Shown here in pieces: positions 16,551-25,082 of a DNA stretch of 39,731 bases (its first letter is position 1; each line of letters opens with the position of its first letter). The notes beneath the pieces are model-generated. The model saw nothing but the letters and a program-made list of their open reading frames with translations. It had not been told where the DNA came from and made no database searches. The translations under genes were made by a program, and so were the position numbers. The DNA comes from Promethearchaeota archaeon (GTDB taxonomy: Archaea; Asgardarchaeota; Lokiarchaeia; Sigyniarchaeales; SOKP01): positions 13,703-53,433 of the forward strand of contig JAGXNS010000005.1 in assembly GCA_019894855.1 (NCBI GenBank), written 5' to 3'.

Positions 16551-17487
16551 GATATTCTTTTAATTTTTTGAACTCTTCCCCATTCAAGGAGTCAATTACG
16601 GTCATAAAAGTTTCAGTAGTTTTATTTTTTGTAACAATCATCAACACGGATCCATTACTTACTTCTTTTACTATAATATAATTATTGTCGCTTTCATATA
16701 TGACAGTGGATAATTCTAGAGGGGACAATGGAGAATCTGAAAGATTCATAATCTTAGTAAAAATTTGATATATATTCGATTCAAGCGTTCCTATTTCTAG
16801 CTTCATAAATTGAAGTTTATGATGTAATTCTATTTTTCCTAATGTTGATGCTATTATTAAACCATCCGGTTGATTAAACAAAAAGTACTCGGAGATTGTA
16901 ATAACCTTCAATTGGTCTAGCATGTGCCTTATTTTACCTAGTTTTTGTAGCGCTAAAGTATTTTGTTGGATCTTGTAATCTAAAACTTCAATTAATCTAT
17001 GCTGAGCACTCCCCTCTTTCACCGATACCGGGGTAAAAGAAATTTTAGTTTTCATATCGTCGGTAAGCTTAGCAATAAGAACTTCATAAATTTCGTCTTC
17101 CTTCGATTCCTGAAGATCAGTTTTATTTAGTAAAACATACACTTTCTCGACTTGAGGACTAAATTCAAAGATATACTTCAAAAAATTATCAAAAATTTCT
17201 TTTAAACGAGGTTCGTCTGCTGCTGAATCCACCATGAACACTGCCGTCATAACTTCAGAAAATACAAGCTCTCGTTGTTTTTCAGAGAAGTATCTGTCCA
17301 TGTACAGTTGTTGTCCTCCTAGATCCCAGATGGATAATTCCATAATTCCACGAAAGATAAAATTTTCCCTCGAAACTCCTTTTGTAGGTTTTAAATTGAG
17401 CACTTTCATGAAGTTATATCCTAAACAAGTAGTTCGCAACAGTGATGTTTTGCCTGCGCCACCAGGACCAAATAACAGTACTTTTAT
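16531..17487 (-). CDS. Rag/Gtr-type GTPase with C-terminal roadblock-like domain; apparent AUA start
   Basis: 318 residues if started at ATA 17487. G domain: P-loop GPGGAGKT (7-14), G3 WDLGGQ (54-59), G4 NKTD (121-124). The remaining ~130 residues align in layout with the roadblock/longin domain of RagA/Gtr1 (ISEYFLF... IIAST, then YIIVKEVSNGSVLMIVTKN). Eukaryotic Rags form dimers that signal amino-acid status at lysosomes; here a regulatory switch partner of roadblock proteins is likely. Oddity: the first standard start is TTG at 17439, which would delete the whole P-loop. Upstream the frame runs to a TGA at 17495-17497 without ATG, GTG or TTG. GGTGA (17494-17498) lies 6 nt before ATA. A one-base deletion after ATG 17492 is the alternative. 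Confidence 0.8.
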   Translation of the reverse strand: MKVLLFGPGGAGKTSLLRTTCLGYNFMKVLNLKPTKGVSRENFIFRGIMELSIWDLGGQQLYMDRYFSEKQRELVFSEVMTAVFMVDSAADEPRLKEIFDNFLKYIFEFSPQVEKVYVLLNKTDLQESKEDEIYEVLIAKLTDDMKTKISFTPVSVKEGSAQHRLIEVLDYKIQQNTLALQKLGKIRHMLDQLKVITISEYFLFNQPDGLIIASTLGKIELHHKLQFMKLEIGTLESNIYQIFTKIMNLSDSPLSPLELSTVIYESDNNYIIVKEVSNGSVLMIVTKNKTTETFMTVIDSLNGEEFKKLKEYLNKNEV

Positions 17488-17575
17488 TTCATTTCACCAT
17501 TATACAATTTATACTTCTAATATATTTTTTATAAAAGGATGTTTATTTAATTTTTTCTAATTACGGATAATTTTG

Positions 17576-17585
17576 TTGATATCAA
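17576..17585. promoter_or_regulatory. 10-bp palindrome in the divergent Rag GTPase/apt promoter region
   Basis: TTGATATCAA is perfectly palindromic and lies midway in the 180-nt gap between the Rag GTPase and apt genes. It shares the TTGAT half-site with the dyads at 4424-4486 and 10637-10656. Short and AT-rich, so chance is quite possible. Confidence 0.2.
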
Positions 17586-17666
17586 TTACATTGACGATTG
17601 AATTAAATATAATTTTATAGTACCTTATGTAAACTTTAATTATAATTATATTAGATTTTTATTATT

Positions 17667-18194
17667 ATGAATTTAGAAGATTTTATTCGGAATGTTCCTA
17701 ATTTCCCAATCGAAGGAATTCAATTTAAAGACATTACAACTTTAAGTAAGAATCATGCTGCGTTCAAAGAATCCTGTGATAAGTTATTTAACAATTTTAA
17801 AAATAAGGGTATAACTAAAGTATGTGCTGTAGAAGCTAGAGGATATGTTTGGGGGGGTGTATTGGCATACCAGTTAGGTGCTGGATTTGTATTAATAAGA
17901 AAACCGGGAAAATTACCTGCTGAGACGGTAAGTGAGACCTATGAACTTGAATATGGAACTGATACAATTGAAATGCACAAAGATGCTATAGAAAAAGGAG
18001 AAAAAGTTCTCTTATTTGATGATTTGTTAGCAACAGGAGGGACCGCTAAAGCAGCTTGCAATCTAATAGAAAAAGCGGGCGGTGTTGTAGCAGGTATAGC
18101 ATTCGTTATAGAGCTCACGGGGAGCTTACACGGTAGAGATAAACTAGTAGAGTATGATACATATAGTTTAGTTCAGATTCCTGTAGAAGAATAG
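17667..18194 (+). CDS. apt: Adenine phosphoribosyltransferase
   Basis: 175 residues, the normal Apt length. N-terminal NFPIEGIQFKDITTL, the AVEARGYVWGG segment and the PRPP-binding loop VLLFDDLLATGGTAKAA are typical of the type I phosphoribosyltransferase Apt family. It converts adenine and PRPP to AMP in purine salvage. The downstream gene mtnP (22.8 kb) makes adenine from methylthioadenosine, so the two form a salvage route although they are not adjacent. ATG at 17667 follows an AT-rich TATA-like stretch. Probably a single-gene transcript; the next gene is 152 nt further on. Confidence 0.93.
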   Translation: MNLEDFIRNVPNFPIEGIQFKDITTLSKNHAAFKESCDKLFNNFKNKGITKVCAVEARGYVWGGVLAYQLGAGFVLIRKPGKLPAETVSETYELEYGTDTIEMHKDAIEKGEKVLLFDDLLATGGTAKAACNLIEKAGGVVAGIAFVIELTGSLHGRDKLVEYDTYSLVQIPVEE

Positions 18195-18346
18195 TCTTAC
18201 AACTAAAATTGTTCATTTATATTTGAATCTAACAACCCATTTTTTTCCCTTAAAATTCTCCATAATTTTTAGTCTGAAAACTTAAATAACGCTCTGTACT
18301 TTATACTCACAGTAATATATTAAACATAATACTAGGTGTAGATTTC

Positions 18347-19432
18347 ATCCCAGAACTTAAAAAAACACCCTTCTATAACCGTCATATAGAATTAGGAGCA
18401 AAGTTGGTAGATTTTGCTGGTTTTAGTATGCCAGTTCAGTACGACAGCATCATAAAAGAGCATGAAGCAGTACGATCTAAAGCAGGTGTGTTTGATGTTT
18501 CTCACATGGGCGAATTTCTGTTGGAAGGGGGGGATGTCATTGATTTTCTTCAATATATAATGATAAACGACTTAAACTTACTCGAAAAGTCAAAAGGCCA
18601 ATATTCTTGTATGTGTTACGATAACGGTACCGTCGTTGATGATTTAGTTTATTACGAAGAAAATTCAAACAGATTTAGAATGATTGTTAATGCTGGTAAT
18701 GTTGAAAAAGATTTACAATGGTTAAACGAACATATAGGTAGTAGAGACGTAAAAATCACAAACTTATCTTCGGAGCGATCTCGTTTAGCTTTTCAAGGAC
18801 CAAAGTCTGATGAATATCTACAACCATTGATGGATGTAGATCTAAACTCGGTTAAACGGTTCTATTTTGTTCGCGGTAATTTAAATAACGTTCCGATTTT
18901 TATCGCTAGAACAGGATATACTGGTGAGAGCGGATTTGAATTATCATTCGATAATGCCTACGCAGATAAAATTTGGAGTGATTTGATTCAAACTGGAGCA
19001 TCTCCTGCTGGTTTAGGGGCAAGAGATTCTTTAAGGTTAGAGGCTACCTATTCTCTATATGGACATGAAATAAACGATTCAATAACGCCTGTAGAGGCAG
19101 GACTTTTTTGGTTAGTTAAACCTAAAGAAGGTATAGATTACATTGGTAAAAAAATACTTATGGAACAAAAAACTCATGGAACTGAGAGAATTATAGTAGG
19201 ATTAAACTTATTGGAGCGAGGGATCATTAGAGAAAACTTTAAAATTTTCAAGGAAAACGTCGAAATTGGGTATGTCACCTCCGGAGGATATTCTCCAACC
19301 CTCAAAAAGACGATTGGCTTAGGCCTTATTAAAAAACATTACAAAGAAGTAGGAACTGAGCTTGAAATTCAAGTAAGAAATAAACATCTTAAAGGAATTG
19401 TCGTATCTATACCGTTCTTTCGCAATGTTTGA
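18347..19432 (+). CDS. gcvT: Aminomethyltransferase of glycine cleavage (T protein); apparent non-standard start
   Basis: 361 residues if started at ATC 18347. The conserved N-terminus ELKKTPFYNRH, IELGAKLVDFAGFSMPVQY and GVFDVSHMGEF matches T proteins, followed by DDLVYYE, RTGYTGESGFEL, LGARDSLRLEA and C-terminal GGYSPTLKKTIGLG. T protein releases ammonia and passes the methylene group to tetrahydrofolate, here probably H4MPT. Codons from 18290 up to TTG 18404 include no ATG, GTG or TTG, yet encode the family N-terminus. GGTG at 18335-18338 lies 8 nt before ATC, and a TATA-like CTTTATACT lies near 18299. Starting at TTG 18404 would remove ~19 conserved residues. First gene of gcvT-H-PA-PB. 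Confidence 0.88.
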   Translation: MPELKKTPFYNRHIELGAKLVDFAGFSMPVQYDSIIKEHEAVRSKAGVFDVSHMGEFLLEGGDVIDFLQYIMINDLNLLEKSKGQYSCMCYDNGTVVDDLVYYEENSNRFRMIVNAGNVEKDLQWLNEHIGSRDVKITNLSSERSRLAFQGPKSDEYLQPLMDVDLNSVKRFYFVRGNLNNVPIFIARTGYTGESGFELSFDNAYADKIWSDLIQTGASPAGLGARDSLRLEATYSLYGHEINDSITPVEAGLFWLVKPKEGIDYIGKKILMEQKTHGTERIIVGLNLLERGIIRENFKIFKENVEIGYVTSGGYSPTLKKTIGLGLIKKHYKEVGTELEIQVRNKHLKGIVVSIPFFRNV

Positions 19433-19467
19433 AAAAAACAATATGTTATGGTAAGAGGTAGATAAAT

Positions 19468-19860
19468 ATGGATTATGAATTCCCTGATAACTTAAAATAT
19501 ACGAAAACGCATGAATGGCTAAGAATCGAAGATAACACAGCCACTGTTGGTATAACAGATTTTGCTCAACATCAATTAGGTGATATCGTGTATATCGAGT
19601 TGCCAGAAATTGGGGCAGTTTTGGAAAAACAGAATAATGCTGGTGAAATTGAATCTGTAAAAGCAGTTGGCGAGTTATCAATGCCATTATCTGGAAAAAT
19701 TATAGAAGTAAACAGTAACCTTGTTGATAATCCCGAATTAGTTAATTCTTCTCCTTATGGCTCGGGTTGGATGCTTAAATTAGAATATACAGATGAAATG
19801 GAGATCAACGATCTTTTATCGGTTGAAGATTATAAGAGAATCGCAGAAAAAGAGAATTAA
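19468..19860 (+). CDS. gcvH: Glycine cleavage system H protein
   Basis: 130 residues, normal for H protein. The lipoyl-lysine site is in AGEIESVKAVGELSMP, preceded by TKTHEWLRIEDNTATVGITDFAQHQLGD and followed by GWMLKLEY. It carries the aminomethyl group between the P and T proteins. ATG at 19468 has AAGAGGTAG upstream. Second gene of the gcv operon, 35 nt after gcvT. The window has no lipoate-attachment enzyme, so that must be encoded elsewhere. Confidence 0.95.
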   Translation: MDYEFPDNLKYTKTHEWLRIEDNTATVGITDFAQHQLGDIVYIELPEIGAVLEKQNNAGEIESVKAVGELSMPLSGKIIEVNSNLVDNPELVNSSPYGSGWMLKLEYTDEMEINDLLSVEDYKRIAEKEN

Positions 19861-19915
19861 CGAGATTATGTTCAAACTTTTATTTTAAATTTTTTATTTA
19901 TAGGAGTTGTTTAAT

Positions 19916-21259
19916 ATGGATTTTATATCTCATGATGAGAAAACAATAGCTGAAATGCTTAAAATTATTAATGTTTCCGAAGTAGATGATTTGTTTCAAG
20001 ATATTCCTAAAGATTTAATCATTAAGTCATTAAATATCTCTGATGGGATGTCGGAACCTGATGTTTTGAATAAAATGAGGGAGTATGGCAGGAAAAACAA
20101 AATATATCCTCATTCATTTTTAGGTGCTGGTTGTTATTTTCACTACATACCTTCCTTAGTTGATTTTGTGATAAGTCGATCGGAATTTTATACTTCTTAT
20201 ACACCATACCAAGCAGAAGCTAGTCAAGGCTACCTACAAGCAATTTACGAATATCAGAGCATAATTTCACGGCTTACTGAAATGGAAATTGCTAATGCAA
20301 GTATGTACGATGGATCGACATCCCTTGCAGAGGCAGCTATCATGGCTTCCATTATAACGGGGAAAAATCAAGTAATTTTGTTAGAAGGCGTCCATCCCGA
20401 GTATATTGACGTAGTGAAGACCTACTGTTGGGGGCAAAACATCGAACTTAAAATTACTTCTGAAAATAAATTGAATGATGTGCTAAACGAAGATATTGCC
20501 GCTGTTATGTTTCAAAGCCCCAATTTTTTTGGAGACATTACCGATGGTCTAGTGATGTCAAATAAGGTGAAGGAAAAATATCCCAACTGTTTGTTGATCC
20601 AGTGTATGACTGACCCTACATGTTTAGGCCTCTTAAAACCTCCTGGAAAAACTAATGTAGACATATTTGTTGCAGAAGGTCAGTCCTTTGGAATAGATCC
20701 ATCATTTGGGGGGCCAGGCTTAGGCATTTTCACAGCAAAAAAGAAATTTCTGAGGAAAATACCGGGAAGATTAGTAGGAAAAACTAAAGAGATAAATGGT
20801 GACCGTGACGGTTTCTTGTTAACATTACAAGCTCGAGAACAACACATTAGGAGGGAAAAAGCAAGTTCGAACATATGTACAAATCAAGCATTATGCTCAC
20901 TATCTGCGCTTATTTATCTCGTCTCATTAGGAAAAACAGGGTTGCGCGAAATTGCTACCCAGAATTTTCAAAAAGCTCATTATGTTAAGAATGCGATAGC
21001 TTTAATCCCGGGATACAAAATTTTGAACAAAAAACCTACTTATAACGAATTTATTGTAAGATGTCCAAACATTAATGGTTTAATTCGAGAATGCAAAAAA
21101 ATGAACTTACTTCCTCCTCTTCAAGTATCAACCTATTACCCTGAAATGTCAGATGTTGTTCTTATTTGTGTAACTGAGCTAAATTCAAGTAGTTCTATCG
21201 AGAAATTCATTAAAGCTGCTAAATTAGCCATAAACAACGAAGAGGAGCGTGCTGACTAA
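19916..21259 (+). CDS. gcvPA: Glycine dehydrogenase (decarboxylating) subunit 1
   Basis: 447 residues from ATG 19916, preceded by AGGAGT at 19902-19907; the in-frame TTG at 19907 overlaps that SD and is rejected. Typical P1 segments: FLGAGCYFHYIPSLVDFVISRSEFYTSYTPYQAEASQG, MYDGSTSLAEAA and GPGLGIFT, with LQAREQHIRREKASSNICT near the end. It is the half of P protein without the PLP lysine and pairs with subunit 2. Split P proteins are usual in archaea and many bacteria. Its stop overlaps the start of gcvPB by one base. Confidence 0.93.
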   Translation: MDFISHDEKTIAEMLKIINVSEVDDLFQDIPKDLIIKSLNISDGMSEPDVLNKMREYGRKNKIYPHSFLGAGCYFHYIPSLVDFVISRSEFYTSYTPYQAEASQGYLQAIYEYQSIISRLTEMEIANASMYDGSTSLAEAAIMASIITGKNQVILLEGVHPEYIDVVKTYCWGQNIELKITSENKLNDVLNEDIAAVMFQSPNFFGDITDGLVMSNKVKEKYPNCLLIQCMTDPTCLGLLKPPGKTNVDIFVAEGQSFGIDPSFGGPGLGIFTAKKKFLRKIPGRLVGKTKEINGDRDGFLLTLQAREQHIRREKASSNICTNQALCSLSALIYLVSLGKTGLREIATQNFQKAHYVKNAIALIPGYKILNKKPTYNEFIVRCPNINGLIRECKKMNLLPPLQVSTYYPEMSDVVLICVTELNSSSSIEKFIKAAKLAINNEEERAD

Positions 21260-22695
21260 TGGATACTAATGATCTTTTAATTTTTAATAAGGGGAATGAG
21301 CTTGTTCAACAAAATTTCATACCAAAACTAGATATTAAATCTGAAAAGATAGAAGAGATATTACCCAAAAATCTTATTAGAGACGAACTACGAATTCCTG
21401 ACGTCTCTGAAGTTGAAATCGTGCGCCATTATATAAAATTAAGTAAAATTAATTATGGTGTGGATTCTGGAATTTATCCACTAGGTTCATGCACTATGAA
21501 ATATAACCCAAAAATCAATGAAATCGTAGCAAGAATGACTAGTTTCTCAAAATTACACCCCCTTCAAGATGAGAATGAAGGCGCTTTAGAAATATTGCAT
21601 GAAATTTCACAAATGTTAGGTGAAATTACTGGAATGGATGGTTTTACGTTACAACCAGCGGCTGGAGCACATGGAGAATTAGTAGGGTTATTAATTATAA
21701 AAAAATATTTTGAAACTAGAGGAATTGTAAAAAATAAAATAATTATTCCAGATTCAGCCCACGGTACTAATCCTGCGTCTGCAAAAATGGCTGGATTTTC
21801 GATAATTGAATTACAATCAAATGAACATGGCGAAGTTCCTCTGGATCACCTCGAATATGCGATGAAGCAAGGAGATGTAGCGGGAATTATGCTTACGAAT
21901 CCAAATACTCTAGGCGTTTTTGATAGGCAAATTAAAGACATAACAAGGATAGTCCATGAACACGGAGGGTTGTGTTATTACGATGGAGCAAATTTGAATC
22001 CTATGTTAGGGATTTGTCGCCCTAAAGACATGGGATTTGACATTGTTCATTTGAACTTGCATAAAACTTTTTCTACACCTCATGGGGGTGGTGGGCCTGG
22101 TTCTGGACCAGTGGGAGTTATTAACGAATTAATCCCATTTCTTCCTATACCTTGTATTGTATCAACGGATAACGGATTAATGTGTAATTATGAAAACCAC
22201 GAATCAATAGGGAGAATTAAAGCTTTTTGGGGTAATTTTAGCATAATTTTAAGGGCTTATGTTTATATCCTTTCTTTAGGTGGGGATGGATTAAAACGAG
22301 TTGGACAAATTGCAGTGTTAAATGCTAATTATCTGAAAACTCTGCTTAAGAAAAAATATAATCTTCCATACGACAGGATTTGTCAGCACGAATTTGTTCT
22401 ATCTGATAAATACTTACCAAATGAGATTACTACTGAAGACATAGCAAAACGGATTCTGGATTATGGTTTTTATGCTCCAACAATTTATTTTCCACTAGTG
22501 GTAAATGGAGCAATAATGGTTGAACCAACAGAAACAGAATCTAAAGACTCTTTAGACAAATTTGTTGAAGTTATGAACCAAATTCGCGACGAAGCGCTAA
22601 ATGAGCCCGAAAAACTAAAAAATGCGCCATCTAATACACCTATTGGACGTCTTGACGCAGTAAATGCTGCCAGAAAGCCGATATTACATGATTAA
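21259..22695 (+). CDS. gcvPB: Glycine dehydrogenase (decarboxylating) subunit 2, PLP-binding
   Basis: 478 residues. N-terminal FNKGNELVQQNFIP, then GIYPLGSCTMKYNPKINE, GAHGELVGLLIIKKYFE, PDSAHGTNPASAKM and the PLP lysine in NLHKTFSTPHGGGGPGSGP, as in known P2 subunits. With subunit 1 it decarboxylates glycine and loads the aminomethyl group on H protein. Coupled to gcvPA by a TAATG overlap. It is the last gene of the operon and converges on mtnP. Intact, no odd residues seen. Confidence 0.94.
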   Translation: MDTNDLLIFNKGNELVQQNFIPKLDIKSEKIEEILPKNLIRDELRIPDVSEVEIVRHYIKLSKINYGVDSGIYPLGSCTMKYNPKINEIVARMTSFSKLHPLQDENEGALEILHEISQMLGEITGMDGFTLQPAAGAHGELVGLLIIKKYFETRGIVKNKIIIPDSAHGTNPASAKMAGFSIIELQSNEHGEVPLDHLEYAMKQGDVAGIMLTNPNTLGVFDRQIKDITRIVHEHGGLCYYDGANLNPMLGICRPKDMGFDIVHLNLHKTFSTPHGGGGPGSGPVGVINELIPFLPIPCIVSTDNGLMCNYENHESIGRIKAFWGNFSIILRAYVYILSLGGDGLKRVGQIAVLNANYLKTLLKKKYNLPYDRICQHEFVLSDKYLPNEITTEDIAKRILDYGFYAPTIYFPLVVNGAIMVEPTETESKDSLDKFVEVMNQIRDEALNEPEKLKNAPSNTPIGRLDAVNAARKPILHD

Positions 22696-22768
22696 TTACA
22701 AGTGAAAAGGTATATCGAAAGTAGCAATAATAATTATAAAAAAATATAGATTAAATGATGTAGTTTTT

Positions 22769-23632
22769 TTAAATTATTGAGCCTGAAAGAGAATGCTTAC
22801 ATGAGCACTCGTTTTCAAAATCAATTTTGGGTATTGTTAGTTCTAACATTTTCATTAAGTTTACTGAGTTTTTCTCCATAGTATCTAAAATTTCTTCTAT
22901 ACTCACAGCAAGCTTCTTTACGGGCCCTCCACATGTCTCACAATATTCTTTAATTTCCACGACTCCACAGTTCTGGCATTCACCTGCCCATACATCTAAG
23001 TCTGTTACCATGGCAATACAACTGTAAAAAATCTCTTTTTCAGCTGCGAGGACTACTTCAGGGTAGGTTGTCATTCCTATGATATCTCCTCCCCATTGTC
23101 TAAACATTTTAGATTCGGCTCTTGTCGAAAATCGAGGGCCTTCAATACAAACATATGTACCACCATTTAGAATATCTAATCCCTCAATGCTTTTTCCAGT
23201 TTCGTAAAAGAGATTATTAAGATAGCTACAATATGGATCTGCTTGGTTAATATGACACACTTGTCCACCTTCATAAAAAGTATCTAATCTCTTCTTTGTT
23301 CTATCTATGTATTGATCTACCATGATAAATCTACCTTTTTCATGCTCCTTTTTTAAAGATCCAACAGCTGATGGAGAAATTATACCCTTGACTCCCAATT
23401 CTTTCAATGCCCATATATTAGCTCTAGAATTTACTTTGTGTGGTGGTATTGTATGACCTTTACCATGACGTGAAATAAATGCAACTTTTTTACCTTTAAA
23501 CTCACCAACTTGAATAAAATCAGAAGTGTGGCCATAAGGTGTATAAATTTTTAACTCTTCAACATTTTCGAGTTCTATATCCGATCCTGTTCCACCAATT
23601 ATTCCAATTTCAGCTTTACCTTTAAATTTCAT
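22769..23632 (-). CDS. mtnP: S-methyl-5'-thioadenosine phosphorylase with inserted zinc-ribbon
   Basis: 287 residues. Phosphorylase marks: IGIIGGTGSD at the N-terminus, SRHGKGHTIPPHKVNSRAN, VDQYIDRT, CIEGPRFSTRAESKMFR and MTTYPEVVLAAE. It splits methylthioadenosine (or related 6-aminopurine nucleosides) with phosphate to adenine and methylthioribose phosphate. Between residues 219 and 234, just after DLDVWAG, there is a CxxC-x8-CxxC knuckle (C219, C222, C231, C234) where the human enzyme has a short loop. This may bind zinc and stabilise the oligomer or alter substrate access. ATG at 23632. Adenine produced would be reused by apt at 17.7 kb. Confidence 0.88.
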   Translation of the reverse strand: MKFKGKAEIGIIGGTGSDIELENVEELKIYTPYGHTSDFIQVGEFKGKKVAFISRHGKGHTIPPHKVNSRANIWALKELGVKGIISPSAVGSLKKEHEKGRFIMVDQYIDRTKKRLDTFYEGGQVCHINQADPYCSYLNNLFYETGKSIEGLDILNGGTYVCIEGPRFSTRAESKMFRQWGGDIIGMTTYPEVVLAAEKEIFYSCIAMVTDLDVWAGECQNCGVVEIKEYCETCGGPVKKLAVSIEEILDTMEKNSVNLMKMLELTIPKIDFENECSCKHSLSGSII

Positions 23633-23753
23633 AATTTATATAGTATTTTTTTATGTTTGAAATTAACTAAATAAAAAACTTGATATTTTTGGATTGTTTT
23701 AACTATGTAAAAAGTTTTTTGATATTTATTAAAAATTAATACAGTTTTTTAAT

Positions 23754-25058
23754 ATGGTAAAAATTACATTTTTAGGGTGCTGTAGAGAAGTTGGACGCTC
23801 AGCAATATTAATCGAGTCAAAAAATGGAGCACAATGCATTTTAGATTACGGGATTAGATTTAAAGGGGAAGAACGTTTACCACTTAAAGGTGATATTCAT
23901 AATCTTAAAGCAATTGCTCTTTCTCACTGTCATGTTGACCATTCTGGAGGAGTACCATTTTTATTTAAAGATAGAGATGTCCCGTTTTTCACCAATCCAT
24001 TAACACTAAGAGTTTCAGAAATCTTACTTAAAGATATGATTAAAATTTCCAATTATCCCTACCCTTTCGGATACAGGGAGCTTAAAAAAACTAGAAAAAA
24101 CGCTTTATTTTTAAAAAATGGAGTACGCCAAAAAATAGATCATGAATTTTATCTTACTTTTTTCAGCGCAGGACACATCCCTGGAAGTGTTTCTATACTA
24201 GTTGAAGTCGATAAGAAGAAAATACTATATACCGGCGACATCAACAACCAAGAAACAAACCTAATTTCTCCAGCTAGCGCTCACGAGTTACCTGAGATAG
24301 ATGCTCTAATTACAGAATCCACATATTCTAATAGAGATCATCCCTTAAGAGAAGAACTCGAAAAAAAATTTATTGAAGACACTGTAAACATCATTGATAA
24401 CGGTGGAAATGTTTTAATTCCTGCTTTTGGGGTTGCTCGATCGCAAGAAATTTTGCTTGTTTTAGAAAAGTACAATTACAAAAATGACATTTACATCGAC
24501 GGGTTAGCAAGGAAAATTTTAACAGAGTATTCTCAATTTCCTGAATCTTTCCGGGATTTTACTCGCTTTAAGTCAGCCGCGAAAAAGGCTCAATTTGTTT
24601 CTAAAGAAAAGAGAAAGAAAATGGGAGGAAAGTCGCGAGCTTTGATTATATCACCGTCAGGTATGTTAAAAGGTGGAGCTGCTATAGATTATATCCCAAC
24701 TTTTTTAGATGATCCAAATTCTGCTGTTTTTTTAGTTGGGTATCAAGTAGAGGGGACACCTGGTAGAAAATTAGTTGATGAAAAAATCTTTGAGTTTAAA
24801 GAGATAGGCAAAAGAAACTACCCATCCCGAGATATGGTAATCAAAGCAAAGTGTAAAATAGAATACTTTGACTTCTCAAGTCACGCAGATAAAGCTCACA
24901 TAAACGAATATATTAATAAAATTAAATTCCGCAATAATTCTAAATTTGTATTTTGCGTACACGGAGATGAGAAATCAACGACATCCTTTGCTCACAATTT
25001 ATCAAAAAAAAATTATAATTCTGTTGCACCAGAGATAGGAGAAAGTTATATCTTATAA
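23754..25058 (+). CDS. Beta-CASP metallo-beta-lactamase ribonuclease (CPSF/aCPSF2-like)
   Basis: 434 residues. Motifs in order: LDYG, SHCHVDHSGG (motif 2), SAGHIPGS (3), LYTGDIN (4), ITESTYSNR (A), FSSHAD (B) and CVHGDE (C), so all metal ligands are present. There are no N-terminal KH domains, so it resembles the short archaeal aCPSF2 and not aCPSF1, which has the KH pair and ends transcription. Likely an endo- or 5'-3' exoribonuclease in RNA processing. ATG at 23754 gives MVKITFLGCCREVGRS, the family start. Converges on the DHH nuclease gene with a 24-nt gap. Confidence 0.9.
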   Translation: MVKITFLGCCREVGRSAILIESKNGAQCILDYGIRFKGEERLPLKGDIHNLKAIALSHCHVDHSGGVPFLFKDRDVPFFTNPLTLRVSEILLKDMIKISNYPYPFGYRELKKTRKNALFLKNGVRQKIDHEFYLTFFSAGHIPGSVSILVEVDKKKILYTGDINNQETNLISPASAHELPEIDALITESTYSNRDHPLREELEKKFIEDTVNIIDNGGNVLIPAFGVARSQEILLVLEKYNYKNDIYIDGLARKILTEYSQFPESFRDFTRFKSAAKKAQFVSKEKRKKMGGKSRALIISPSGMLKGGAAIDYIPTFLDDPNSAVFLVGYQVEGTPGRKLVDEKIFEFKEIGKRNYPSRDMVIKAKCKIEYFDFSSHADKAHINEYINKIKFRNNSKFVFCVHGDEKSTTSFAHNLSKKNYNSVAPEIGESYIL

Positions 25059-25082
25059 AAAGTAATATCTCAAATCAAATTT

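Noticed and set aside
17234-17560. 108-codon plus-strand open frame over the Rag GTPase 5' end
   Set aside because: Antisense to the conserved G domain; its translation is low complexity without recognisable features.
18404-18406. TTG as the gcvT start
   Set aside because: It would delete the conserved KKTPFY...LGAKL N-terminus and has no correctly spaced SD apart from an AGGAG-like stretch inside the coding frame.
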